The notes below the pieces were generated by a model that worked only from the letters and a program-made list of their open reading frames with translations, made no database searches and was not told the DNA's origin. A stretch of DNA of 64,000 bases from Polyporus tsugae (Eukaryota > Basidiomycota > Agaricomycetes > Polyporales > Polyporaceae): NCBI GenBank assembly GCA_024305745.1, contig JAHRBS010000005.1, positions 682,001 to 746,000 of the forward strand, written 5' to 3'. The translations under genes were made by a program, and so were the position numbers. Numbering within the stretch: the stretch's first letter is position 1; each line of letters opens with the position of its first letter. Below are positions 46,701-58,001 of the stretch, in pieces.

Positions 46701-46914
46701 AGTTTTCGCAGCACTTCCTCGTCTTTGCCCGTACACGGCTGAGAGGATTGGGCGGGGTCCGGCCGGCTTTGTGCACCTCGCGAAGTTTCATCATATCCTC
46801 AAAGTTGTCCTCCTCCGCGTCCCAGATGTGCGACATAATCGCGTACCCCCCCGGCACATCCTCAGGGGATGCAAAGTATTGGAGCACAGCGTTGTCGGTG
46901 TTAAGCAGCCACAT
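43772..46914 (-). pseudogene. HET-domain gene 7, frameshifted and interrupted by an inverted-repeat element
   Basis: Minus strand from the MWLLNTD start at 46914. After GGYAIMSHIWDAEED the frame shifts near 46750-46790 (one or two bases) and continues from 46714 to 45977. A 56-base intron leads to exon 2 (45920-44982) with the shared C-terminal region (IAFISC...LGLVL, VWRTIHI, HFGRC..GAHWAKV, CLADHISGW). The HET blocks are divergent: WIDSCCGDRSHVAEL and WHTSPWALQELIAP. A Pro/Ser/Thr tail then runs from about 44690 to 43772 and matches the end of HET-6 (SPSTDAPPPA..., ETK..SATTD). It is cut by the element at 44024-44492. The start of the tail exon is not clear. The gene is probably dead as it stands. 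Confidence 0.7.
44024..44492. mobile_element. MITE-like element with perfect inverted repeats and TA target duplication
   Basis: The 72 bases at 44024-44095 are the exact reverse complement of 44421-44492; the central 325 bases carry no transposase frame. The arms start TAGCCGTACTCAATTCTAAA. The outer TA on each side fits target-site duplication of the Tc1/mariner type, leaving 70-base inverted repeats. Taking out the element with one TA joins the HET-7 tail in the same frame on both sides. That is strong evidence that the borders are right and the insertion is fairly young. Confidence 0.85.
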
Positions 46915-47271
46915 GGTCCAACCTATCCTTGCCTTGAAGGTCAAACACGGGCCACCAACAGGAGGTAAGGCGGTGTACGTACTCTGGTTGACGGCAGGTG
47001 AGTGGTGTGGAATGGTGATGGAGTGGGTCAAAGGACGCTCGCTAGACAGTCGCTTGGAGCTGTGCCGACCAAGTCGTGTGCAATGGGAGGATGGAGGCAC
47101 AGGATGAGTATCGAGATCGCAGGCAAAGTTGGTAATAGTAGAGCGAGGTGGCACGAAACATGTGCATAGGGACCGCAGTCCAGACTGATAACCTCCAGTC
47201 GAGGATGTGACCGCTGAATCGCCACAGGGTTGCTTCGGCTGGGGTCCGGTGATACCAGGTAAACCGAGTAG
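46915..47271. other. Upstream region of HET-7
   Basis: No exon supported. An open frame extends about 80 codons upstream of the MWLL start, but paralogs argue against using it. Confidence 0.4.
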
Positions 47272-48127
47272 TCAAGAAGAGAACCAACGCCACCTCATGG
47301 ATTGTGTGTTGCAACCCACGGAAATTAGGGCTAGTACACGTACGAGACACATTATGGCAATTTGATCACTGTGGCAGGATAAATCGTGGCCATCGGTGTA
47401 TACGAATCCGGAGCTGGTCAATATCCGCCCTGTATCAAACGCCGTCAGCACATCCCTGGTCCACCTACGGCACGCAACAGTACCACTTGATCTATCCCCA
47501 ATCAATAGCACGAACCTCAGGTGGTTCGGCACGTTGTATGTGGCCCTGTTCGAAGGTGGATCTTTTGGAGCCTGGACAAACGTGGAGGGTCGGAACTGCT
47601 CTGAGCGCCACGCGAAGTGAGCATTCCGATCTTTAAGTTCCATCGGCATGCCCTTCGAGCGCCTGGTTGACCAAGTAATGCATCGGAGGACATCGTACCG
47701 CCGCATTGCTGCAAGCCACACTAGGTCATCGGACTGCCCTTTATTGCGAGTTAAGGGGAGACAACCTACCCGACAGATCGCACGATCCAATGGCGGTCTG
47801 CCACGCGTCCTGCTGGAGCTTGCCGGATAAACGCAAGCCCTTCTTCGAAACGCTTTTCCCCAAACGGTTCATGATTTGTCCGGAGTTCGAGGGCAGGATC
47901 GCTGAGTAGCCAACGAGGCCAGCCAATTCGCAGTGAAGGCTAGACGCTGTCGCATCGTGGATGGATGGCGAACACAACATCGCTTTGATACGGGTGAGCC
48001 CCTCACCGACGATGCTGAAACGCGAAGCGATGTCCAAGAGGAGTGTAACGGAGGGTCCTGGAAACGAAAAGTGGGTATCTGTCGTTAAATAGACCGTTCT
48101 GCTCCCGTCCTCAAGGGGGAGGCACAA
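47272..48127 (-). CDS. Unknown protein with one clear intron
   Basis: Two minus-strand open frames join across a 61-base intron (47709-47769, GTAGGT...TTGCAG) with the codon phase preserved. Exon A holds LLLDIASRFSIVGEGLTRIK and LSGKLQQDAWQTAIGSCDLS. Exon B holds MRRYDVLRCITWSTRRSKG, HLRFVLLIGDRSSGTVACRR and DVLTAFDTGRILTSSGF. No ATG opens the frame at the upstream end, so one or more 5' exons are missing from this model, or the gene is broken; a possible acceptor (TTTCCAG) lies near 48055. The 3' end is taken as the stop at 47272. I do not recognise the family. A degenerate piece of the same sequence appears near 41430-41515. Confidence 0.4.
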
Positions 48128-48352
48128 ACATCACAAAGGTTAGGAGGTAAAGACAACCAAATGCATGAATGGCGAAACCTGTAGGCAAAGGGCAGTTTCA
48201 GCAAGAGTTCGGCTGAGTTACGCGACATGGAATACCTTCTGATACACAAAACATTGTCACTACTATACATGACCGACACCCTTGACAACAGCCTCAGCAT
48301 AGAATTCCTGTCCAGATAGGTGACGCAAGACTCACAAGCAACCATAAGCAAT

Positions 48353-50072
48353 CTATGACCGATAGTCAGTCGAGTCCTGCAGTCGCCACCGCCGCAAGGG
48401 GCCCCACCACCACATAGACGACGGTTGATGACTGTGCTCGTCCAGCCCCCTCGCCGTCCGCCTGTCCGAGGTCGCCCTCCGCGTGACTCTTCTCCTTGCG
48501 CGACCCTCATTCTCAACCTCGCCTCCCTCTCCCCGTCCTGCCTCCATCGGTGATGCGTCCTCGTGTTGCCACGGTTTCCGTCCATCCTCATCCTCCGAGT
48601 TGAACTCATCCATCTCAACCTCCACTTGCGGTTGCTCCGTCCGCCTCCGCTCGTGCCTCCTGATCCCAAAGCTCCCTAGACCCCACCCAAACGCTGGCCG
48701 TCCGCCGGCCTCCGCGTCCGGCCCGTATGCCTGGTTAATCCGCTCGACGCGCTCGACGGCCTGCTCGCGCGCCGCGGTGAGGTGCGCGTGTCGGAGGCCG
48801 AGGTACACCCCGTACACGTACCGCCCCGCGCGATAGTGGTTCAGGAAGCGAGCGAGGAACCCACTGCCCCCCGAGCGCGTGCTCTCGTCCGTCTGCCGTG
48901 AAGCGACGCTTCGCGCGCCGTCGTCTACGACGATTGTCTCCTCGCTGCCCCTGCGCTGTATTTGCCTCTCGCCCTCCCCGCCGCTAACTGTGCTCTCGGA
49001 CGAGCTGCTGCCTTCGCCTTCATCCTCCGCGCGGGGGGGCTGCGGTTTCTCGCCACCCTGCCGCGAGCCCCCGTTGCGGAAGACGTGCGTCACGTCATTC
49101 CAGAACGTCTGAGCGCGCTCCTTGCGCACCCTGCGCCTCGTAATCTTCGCCCGCCGCTTCTCCTGCCGCTTCTCCTCGCGTCGGAGCAGCTCCTCAAGCT
49201 CGCCGACGCCCATCCCCGCGCCGACCCACCACCACCAGCCGACGAAGCTTTGCCAGAGGACAACGGACCACACCAGGCTCGGCATCCATGCGTATTGATC
49301 ACGGCGAGGAATGTAGAGGAACGTGAGCGCGGTCGAGACGATCGCGAGCACGAGCGCGCCGGCTCCAAATGCCGCCGTGCCGCCGTCGGTGCGCCACGCT
49401 GCGCGCCGGTTGACGACGCAGCCCCATAGGAACAGCGCAGCGGTGAAGAGCAGGGAGAGCGTCGCGTTGCAGATGTTCTGCACGGCGGATGCGACATTCG
49501 CGACCTTCGCGTCGTTGTGCATCCGCAAGACGTGCATGATCGATGCCACGATCGCGAGCGGGCCGAGGAGGATGTAGATGAGGCGGCGCTCGAGGCCGGA
49601 GGGGAAGAGGAGGGTGAGGAATTGAATATGCGTGATCTACAACGGGGATGAGGGATCGCAGACTAGGGACAGGCTCAAGAGGCGCACCTGGATCAAACCG
49701 GATGTCGTCGCGTTCATCAGCAGCCACGCCGCGAGCTCGCCCATGGCCCATTCCGTGTTGTCGTTGTCGTCTAATGGGGGTATCTCGACCGCTATGTAGT
49801 CGAGCATATATGGCCACTTCATGCTCTGATCGACAGTGCTAGAGAGCACGACATGCAGGGTTGCAATGCATGAAACAAGCAGAGTAGTCACCGCCGACAT
49901 CTGGAGGATACAGTTCACTGGAGCCAGCGGCCAGTGGTATTGCGCGGTGAAGACCAGGTGGATGATGAGGACCGTGGTGAGGGTAAGCGTGATCCCGAGA
50001 AGGAGTATTTGGACAGGGAGCGATTTCGCGAAACCGGGTCGGTGGGCGAGGATGGGGTCAGAAGGGTAACTT
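48353..50072 (-). CDS. Polytopic membrane protein with charged cytosolic tail
   Basis: Exons 50072-49688 and 49636-48353 on the minus strand (51-base intron, phase 0). Six or seven hydrophobic spans: LPVQILLLGITLTLTTVLIIHLVF, SAVTTLLVSCIATLHVVLSS, FLTLLFPSG..LIYILLGPLAIVA, LSLLFTAALFLWGCVV, GAGALVLAIVSTALTFLYI and LVWSVVLWQSFVGWWWWVG. A charged region follows (EELLRREEKRQEKRRAK) and then a long Ser/Glu/Arg-rich tail. The stop is at 48353. The first exon probably has a missing 5' partner, since an acceptor-like TTAACAG precedes 50072 and no good ATG was found. I know similar hypothetical seven-span proteins from agaricomycete genomes but no function. Confidence 0.65.
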
Positions 50073-50942
50073 CTGTTAACAGAACTGGTAAGCTATTCTG
50101 GGCTCGTGGACGAGAATCACAGACATAACAGCAGACAGAATTCAGCGTTAAGGATCAGGATGACTGAGGGTGCAAAACTTGGAGTCCTCGGTTCACCGCG
50201 AACGTAAAGCCAAGGCAGCGGATCAGGCGGCTGTGGTATAAACTGTCGATAGTGAAAACATGGGGGTGCATGCTCCGCCATGGGTCCTCTATCGGGGGAA
50301 GCAGTTCGAGGAAAAGACCCGTACGCAAGTGGCCGAGTATGCTGGAGGCATGAACGGCACACCGTACCCATCTCCTTCCGCTCCATATGTTCCCCTCGTC
50401 CCCGCCAGATGACTGGCTAGCAGAATGCCCCTAATTCCCTCGAATGCTCAGGTCTACTCTCTACAGGCACAGTCTCCCTTCTCCTCGTACCGCAGCAATG
50501 AGGTGAATTGAACGCACCCGTCATTTGTGGTATTTGTGATGTTTGTGTAATTCTGGCCTAGCACCTCTGCTGCCAGGGTCACGAGCACATAACAAACAGT
50601 CCGAAAATCCATCCGAGTTTCTTGCAGACCGGAACGTCCGAGTGTCCTGGAAATGGGTTGGAGGTGAAGGTGTCGCCTGGTTTCACTGGCAAGAAGTCAA
50701 AGCATGAGAGATGGTCGAGTGTTAAGGGGTCCAGGACGGAGGGATGATGATGGTAGGAAGTAAGCTTGGCCCTGGCTTGGCCTTCCCCGACATCGTACAT
50801 TCAGCGGCAGAAGAGAAGCCGCTGCTGGCGCTTCGCCGCCGCCGATATGACGGCGGCGGCGGTGTGCTACACAACTCACCTACTCTCCTCCTTGTTTGCT
50901 ACATCTAATCTGCCTGAATACCTACGAATTCGGGGCTGCTGC
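50073..50942. other. Intergenic stretch
   Basis: Upstream regions of two divergent genes. It may hold a missing first exon of the membrane-protein gene. Nothing else was identified. Confidence 0.35.
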
Positions 50943-52647
50943 ATGAGGACGTAAGTCGAGGAATGAAACTAGTCGCGAATGGTACGTCTCACCGTAACTA
51001 GTAGCATTCACGGACATTGCAACCGCACCATGCCAGAAAACTCAACACCGACTCGTCGTCCCACAGAGTAACCGTGATGGATACATCCCCGTAGCAGGAG
51101 ACGAAGATGACGCCCTGCGCCATTCCTCAACCAGCCAAAGCATCCCACACGGGGGCGTCCTCCATGTACATCCCGATGGCAGCAATTATACGTATGCATA
51201 TGGACCAGCCGGGATTCCAGGCCTCCTGCACAACTACTATGCCTTAGGATGCGCCATCTTCGCATCCATAGGAGGACTGACGTTCGGTTATGACCAAGGC
51301 GTAATTGCCAACGTACTTGTCATGAAGGACTTCATCGCAAGGTGGCACCTCAGTGCTTGGGATACAGGGCTCATGAGTACGTCCCATCCTTGCATTTGGA
51401 TACAAAGTGGTCGAGTGAAACGAGGGACCGTTGTGGGCATTAGCGGCTGCGCTTGAGCTGGGATCCCTCATCGGAGCGTTGACTGCTGGAACGTTCACGG
51501 ACCAGTACTCTCGGAGGCAGTCGATCTTCGTGGCGAGTGGTGAGTTGCCCGTGCGAATCACGAGGTGAAAGGAGTTTAACCATTCCTGCAGCCATCTTCT
51601 GCGTCGGTTCTACCCTGCAGTTTGCGGCCCAGAGCCCCGACCAGCTGATCTTGGGGCGAGGGATAGGAGGAATAGGTGTAGGAGCACTAAGGTAAGTCCA
51701 TCGCAACGAAGACGGTGGGTATATGCGCTCAATGTCTCGTCACAGTATGCTCTCTCCACTCTACATGGCCGAGATCAGTCCACCAGAAGTCCGAGGCTCG
51801 CTTATGGCCCTAGAGCAATTCGCCATAGTCGTGGGTGCTGTTCTCGGATTCTGGACGGGTTTCTTCACCCGGGACAGTACGTACCCTCGAGCATATATGC
51901 AGCGTACTGCACTCAACCAACTGTGCTCTGGGCAGTCGGGGGATCGGCTTCGTGGCGGATACCTCTCGGCATCCAACTTATTCCAGGCATCCTTTTGGGC
52001 TTAGGTGGACTTGCCCTTCCGCCCTCCCCGCGGCTGCTCGTTGCGCAGGGGCGGGTCCAGGAGGCGCTTGTTTCCCTTGCAAGGCTCCGCCTGCGTTCAC
52101 CGGCTGAGAGCGCGACAGATCCTTTGCTCCAGGTATGAGCCCCTTGCCACGATGATCCTGCAGCTATGATGACCTCATGTACGGAATAGATCGAACTGTT
52201 GGAGATGCAAGTCGAAGCCGCGCTCATCGAGCAAACTTGGGGCAGCGATAGCACCCGCGTCGCCAAGGCCGGGACCTTGCAAGCTGAAGTTCATGCCTGG
52301 AGACGACTGTTTGGACCAAAGCTGCTCAGACGGACACTCATTGGGGTGGTCATGATGGTCTTCCAGCGTACGTCTCATGTCTCGCATGCCTCACATCTCT
52401 CAGATCCCACTGATCGATCTCATTGTTGTTGTGCGAACAGAATGGAGTGGAATAAACGCGCTGCTGTACTATGGCCCGACGCTCATGCACTCCCTCGGTC
52501 TGCAAGGAGACGCAGTAACGTTGATGTCTGCAGGTGGTATTGGCATTGTCCAGTTTCTCGCCGTCTTCCCCGCCATTATCTTCATCGATCATATCGGTGC
52601 GTCGCTCCCCACTTTCCTCCGTCGCCTTGACTCCTCACGCTGATTGT

Positions 52648-52710
<63 letters not shown>

Positions 52711-53440
52711 TTATTATTATTATTATCTCTCTCTCTCTCCTACTCTACCCCTTTCCCAGGCCGCCGGCCGCTCCTTCGCTGGGGCAGCGCCGCCATGGCA
52801 CTCTCGCACCTCCTCATCGCCCTCCTCGTCCACCGCTACAGTACGGACTGGCCCGCGCACGCCCTGGCAGCGCGGGTCTCCGTCGTGTGCGTGTACACAT
52901 TTACGGCCGCGTACGGCGTCAGTTACGGGCCCATCGGCTGGATCCTCCCCAGCGAGGTCTTTCCGCTCTCAGCGCGCAGCAAGGGCGTCGCGCTCTCCAC
53001 CGCGTCCAACTGGACCAACAACTGTGCGTCCCCCTCCTTCCTTCCCTGTCCATATAGTGTAGGGTAAAGCTGATGGATGATATATGGTAGTTTTGATCGG
53101 GCTGCTGACACCGGTGTTCATGGAGCGCTCCGCGAGCGGGACCTTCCTCGTGTTCGCGATGGCGTGCTTCGCTGGCTACGTCTGGTCGACGTACTGCGTG
53201 CCCGAGACGGCGAACGTCTCGCTCGAGGAGATCGACGCCGTCTTCGGATCGAGTGCTGGCAGGGAGGACGTCGATCTTAAACGACAGGTGAGTGTCCCTC
53301 TGAGTCTGAGAGGATTCCGGTGCTGCCAGACTGAACTGAACGTGCCTCCCCATTCTCCTTGTTAGATCGAGGTCGATCTTGGGTTGCATGACCTCATTCA
53401 GCGGTGGGCTGCTAGGTCCGACCGCGACCGTGCTGAATAG
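50943..53440 (+). CDS. MFS sugar-porter family transporter
   Basis: About nine exons. The start is tentative: a short exon ATGAGGAC (50943) with a GTAAGT donor would join at 51069; the frame from there on is secure. Sugar-porter landmarks in order: FASIGGLTFGYDQGVIANVL (span 1), GRGIGGIGVGALSMLSPLYMAEISPPEVRG, PSPRLLVAQGR (family form PESPRWL), WSGINALLYYGPTLMHSLGL (span 7), GRRPLLRWGSAAM, YGPIGWILPSEVFPLSARSKGVALSTASNW, and CVPETANVSLEEID near the end. Twelve spans are expected in the plasma membrane, with proton-coupled hexose or polyol uptake as the usual role. The intron at 52597-52759 is 163 bases because of a microsatellite. The gene ends with DRDRAE and a stop at 53440. No breaks seen. 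Confidence 0.88.
52649..52739. repeat. Compound microsatellite (CT)n-(ATT)n-(CT)n in an intron
   Basis: About 29 CT units, then about five TTA/ATT units, then about six CT units, all inside the 163-base intron of the sugar-transporter gene, just before its acceptor. It may act as an enlarged polypyrimidine tract. Confidence 0.9.
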
Positions 53441-54291
53441 CAGAGTATTTCTGCTTGATTTTCGATATTTATGGTTCTTGGACGTATGCGTGGTATCATA
53501 GCAGGGCGGACCCCTATCGTAACATACAGCACCTTAACCTCACAGCCATCGTACGCTAAAGCAACATACATCTCCCACTACTGTCTATGTGCTGGCATCG
53601 ACGGCTTGCCCGTCATGAGGTTGACAGATATGCGTATCTTTCGTTGTTGGCACTGGGCAGTTGGAAAAGGACGAGATGGTCATTAGGCGCTTGCAAGGCG
53701 ACACGCCGACGGTTAGAGGAGGACATGTACAAGGACGGCTGAAGTGATTGATATGGATCCAGGCATCAGCACACAGACAAGACACAGGACAAAACCAAAC
53801 GAGTGAAATGCGAAGAGCGTGACAATAGAGACAGCGACGGTCCCATGTTGTGATGTGAACCGCCGCGCGAAAGTTGAATACTACGCTACGTAAAAGAATC
53901 CCGGGTTGGACGCGAGCGGCGGACTGTATGGGAGTCGGGACAGATGAGGCAGGAGGCTACTAGGTACAGTACGTATGTATGTACTTCATTCAGTGCGGGA
54001 CACGATTCGATGAGGAGACGGGGGCAGTGGTAAAAATGTAAATGTAAAGGGCGGGGGTGACAACAACAAGTGGCGCAAAAGGTGTACCGACACAGTGACA
54101 GTAGTGAGACTATGAGCGTATGTAATTGAGACGGGAATGTAATTGAGACGGGATGGCGGGATTCTGGATACAAATACGTACGTACGGGAACAGATTCAGA
54201 TTATTGTGAGAGCCGGGACACGGAGAAGAACCAAGACGAGGCGAGGGACTAGTCGAGGGAAACGACGCCCGTTTGGGTGGCGGGCGACGAT
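53441..54291. other. Intergenic stretch between convergent genes
   Basis: The 3' flanks of the sugar transporter and the transportin gene. No exon is supported. Confidence 0.45.
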
Positions 54292-57200
54292 CTATACGCC
54301 GTACCGCGTCGCTAGCCGCTCCTGGATCACGGGCGGGAACGTCGCGACCTGTCCGGCCCAGCCGACGGCGTCGTGCTGCTTGAAGCCGTTCAGGAGCTGC
54401 TGGAACATGTTGTTGAGCTCTGGCGACGGCTGGTTCCACCGCACGATCGCGTTGCAGAACCACAGCAAACTCTGTACAACAAAGAACCGCAAACAAAACA
54501 CTCGTCAACATCGCGTTCGCAACTCACACAACACGACAGGAAGAGAGGTCCTCGCCACTGACCTTCGTGATGCCCGCGGGGTTCGTCTGGACGAGCGTGC
54601 AGAGCCCGCGGAACGCCGAGTCCTTCTCCTCGTTGTCCCGGATCTCGTACAGCGCCTGGCACCACGCCTGCGCGAACTCGGGCAGGAGCGGCGCGACGAG
54701 CGAGGGGTGCATCAGCCCGATGCGGCCGATCGACACAGCCGCGTTCTCGTGCAGGCTCCGCGGTGCCTTGGGGTGGAGCAGGATGGGGATCAGGCGCGAG
54801 ATGAGGGGATGCACCCACTGCTGGAACTCGGGGTCATCTGATCACGCGTGGTCAGCCGGGTGAGAAAGTGCGAAGGAAAAAGTGGAGCTTACCCCGACCG
54901 TAGCGCAGCGCGACCTCGCCGACGGCCCACGCCGCGTTATTGCATGCGCTGACGAACTCGACCTTCGGCTCGGGGTCGAGCTGGACGGTGAGCTCCTGCA
55001 TGATCGACGGGATGTGTGGCCGGAGCAGCGGGAAGCAGTTCATCGCCATATCGCCGACGAGCGCATAGCCTGACTGGCGCACGGCCGCGTGTGGGTGCTT
55101 CAAGCAGACGGTCAGCAGTGAGAGCAGGTTTGGCTGCCCGCGCAATATGTGCGGCTCGAGAGCTATACCCAAGCCTTGGGTGAGACCCGAGAGGAGGTCG
55201 AGCGCAACGACGAGGAAGGAGCGGTCAGGCTCGTCCATCTCTGGATTTTGCTGATATGCCTGGTACTGGAGGAGGGATGTGTGCACAATCGTTTGACACC
55301 GCTCGAAGATCGGCCCGGCGTATGGGAGGAATGAGGAGCCCATGGCAATGGTGACCGATGCGAGACACTGCCATCGCGTTCATCAGCGCAGTTTAAGGAT
55401 TTAGGTATGAAGGAAGCTACCTCGAGGAGGGGAACAAGATCTTCATCATCGTCCTTGAGCTTCGACCAACGCTTTAGGAGCGGAGGCATGAGAATCTCGA
55501 CAAATGTTGAGTTCTGCAACGCTGAGCCAACGGCGTCGGCGAGCGTCCCGACAGCGTCGTAGAGGATGAGCATGTTCTTGTGCTGGTATTTTTCGAACGC
55601 GAACACGAGGTTGCGCAGCACAGGCTCAAGATAAGGTGCGAGTTCGGGGCCTGCATCCTCCTCGAGGGTGGCGAAGGCACTGCATCCTGCTTCTTGCACG
55701 CGCTTGTTATTGTCGAGAACCATTCGGAGGAGCTGTGATGCAAAGTCAATCTCCAATCTGACGCAAGGACATATGCCAATCGCTCACCCCTTCCAAAGTA
55801 GGCACGAAGAACGTATTCTTGTGGTCATCCGAAATAGGCTGCGTGCACCAGCTCGCATACCGTCCAAGCGTCCAGCATGTGATCGACCGAACCAACGGCT
55901 GTAGGAGAGCGTGGATGAGCCAAGGCCCCGGCGATCGCACTATCTGGATGACGCACCTTCGGATCGTTGAGAGTGTTGATCAAGTAGGGAACAAGGGTAG
56001 GCAGATGGGGCTCGATGGCGTCGATACATCCTGTAACGCCAGATCAACACACAGATCAGCGTACCCAAGGACGCCGACACTCACCTTCCGCCATCGCACC
56101 CAACGCCAGAATGCCACTCTCCCTCTGCAGCCAGTCGTCGCTCCACAGCTTCGCCTTCAGCGGCTCGAGCAGCACGTTCAGCAAGTCCGGGCCAAACCGG
56201 ACCGCGAGGACGTCCAGCGCCGCGGCCGCGCACTTGCGTAGGTTCCACTCTGTCGACATCTCCTCCGCGAACTCGTCGTCGTCCAGGTCGTCGTAGTCGT
56301 CCTCATCGTCTTCCAGCTCCTCGCCATACGCGCCGACTCGCTTCGCTGCGTTGGGGTCGTCGCCGTTCGCGTCGTGCTCCAGCCCGTGCGACTTGCCGCC
56401 GTAATGGCGCGGCTTGATGTCGCTCTCCTTGTCTGGCACGGCCGCGTCCTCTTCGTCGCCCTGGAGCCACAGGAGGTCGTCCTCGCTGTACACCATGCAA
56501 TCGAGCAGCGTCGGCGCGACCTTGGCGAGCAGCGGGTGCAAGTACGGGGCCAACTCGGGGTCCTCCGCGAACGTGAGCCAGAACTCGCACGCCTCGAGCG
56601 CGACGTTCTCGTTGCGGTCCCGCGTCGAGTACAGCATGTACTCGGCGACGTTGCTCATCTCGGGCATGAGTTTCTCCGGGCGCGACGCGAGCAGGAGGAC
56701 GAGCGCCTGGCAGACGTGCCGGCGCACGGACGGGTCGTCGTCCGCGGCCCGCTTGAAGAGCGCGGCGATGAACGTGTCGATGTGCGCGAAGAGCGCCTGA
56801 CAGCCGATCGGGACGAAGTACGACAGGCAGGCGATCGCATGCGCGCGCATCTTCGAGGACGGGTGCTCGGAGAGGAGGAGGAACTTGGGGATCATGAAGT
56901 CTAATGGCATCGCACCGTTGATTTCCACGTCAAGCTTTCGCGGGTAATCCTCGCAGGCCTTCTCGAGCACGTTGAATGCGGCCTGAAAGGGTTCTGTGTC
57001 AGTACGGGCTTTGGGTGCTCCATAGGGTTCTCGACATGGTAAAGTTGGTTGCCACAGCGTTTACGGCATACATGTGAAGAATTGAGAGTATGTCACAGAA
57101 CCAATATTTGTGGAATGTGGTGCTCTGCCTCTCTTGAACTCGAGCCACCAGTCTGCCCCTCATCTGCCACGAGAAGAGTAGAACCGGGAACTGCTTGAGC

Positions 57201-58001
57201 GGCTTCCCGGTACCTGAGCGTATGTTTGTCCAAAGAACAACGCATATGGCCGTCTCACGGGAACTGAATAATTCGTCCCTTGTCCTCGGTAATGAAAGCT
57301 TAGCAGAAAGGTGTACGGAGGCATACTCAACGCCACCATGCCCCTGCACTCCGGCCAACGCAAAGGAACGAAAGGCGCCCCGCTCGGACAGTATCTCTTT
57401 ATGCCTTCAAAGTGACGATCGACTAGCGCGTGGGCCTCTTGACATAGCAGGACGGAGAGAAAGTGGCAAAAAAAAGTGGACAAGACCAAAATCGTGGCGC
57501 GTACCTCTTGTTGATCTGGGTTCGGTACGTCCAACATATGCACCAACTGCTGCAAGCACTCCGGCCAGTTCTTGGGCTCCAAGATGCCGAGGAACGCGAC
57601 GATGTCCTGCGCGGCCGCGCCCCGGACCATGACCGAGGGATCATTGAATGCAGTGAGGACGGCAGCCTTGACGAACGCAGTAACGTCCGGGGCGGCGCGG
57701 AGGATGAGGCGAGCGTTGTTCTTGAGAAGATAGCCTGCAATGGTCCGGATGCGGTCATCCTCTTGGGGCATCGCAGAGAGGATGTAGCCGAGGTATGCAA
57801 TGTAGTCGGGCGCACGCGTAAAGCTGTTCAATTTCTGGGAAATGAGAGTCATATGAAGCTGCGCGGGGGTATGAAGCGGGGACGATGGGGACGTACGTGG
57901 GTGATGTTGCGCTGTACGGCGGAGTTGCGGGTGTCTGTGGACTCATGGATGGTCTGCAGGATTTCCTGCAACCCTGCTTGCTGCGGCGTCCAGGAGGTCA
58001 T
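54292..58001 (-). CDS. kap104: Transportin / karyopherin beta-2 (Kap104 type)
   Basis: Minus strand, start ATG at 58001 ([16 protein letters not shown]), stop at 54292, about 900 residues in many exons. It is HEAT-repeat protein throughout. The diagnostic parts are the segment [29 protein letters not shown] with the following acidic insert ([17 protein letters not shown]), matching the long H8 loop of transportin, and the run [21 protein letters not shown] ... [16 protein letters not shown] ... [18 protein letters not shown]. The C terminus ([19 protein letters not shown] ... [19 protein letters not shown]) is also typical. It imports PY-NLS cargo such as RNA-binding proteins into the nucleus and releases them with RanGTP. 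One intron (56983-57504) is 522 bases, ten times the normal size here. No break was noticed. A conserved housekeeping gene that marks the edge of the variable region. Confidence 0.93.

Noticed and set aside
2245..46914. NLR-type (NACHT or NB-ARC) receptors
   Set aside because: No P-loop of the Walker A type and no ankyrin, WD40 or TPR repeats were seen in any HET gene here.
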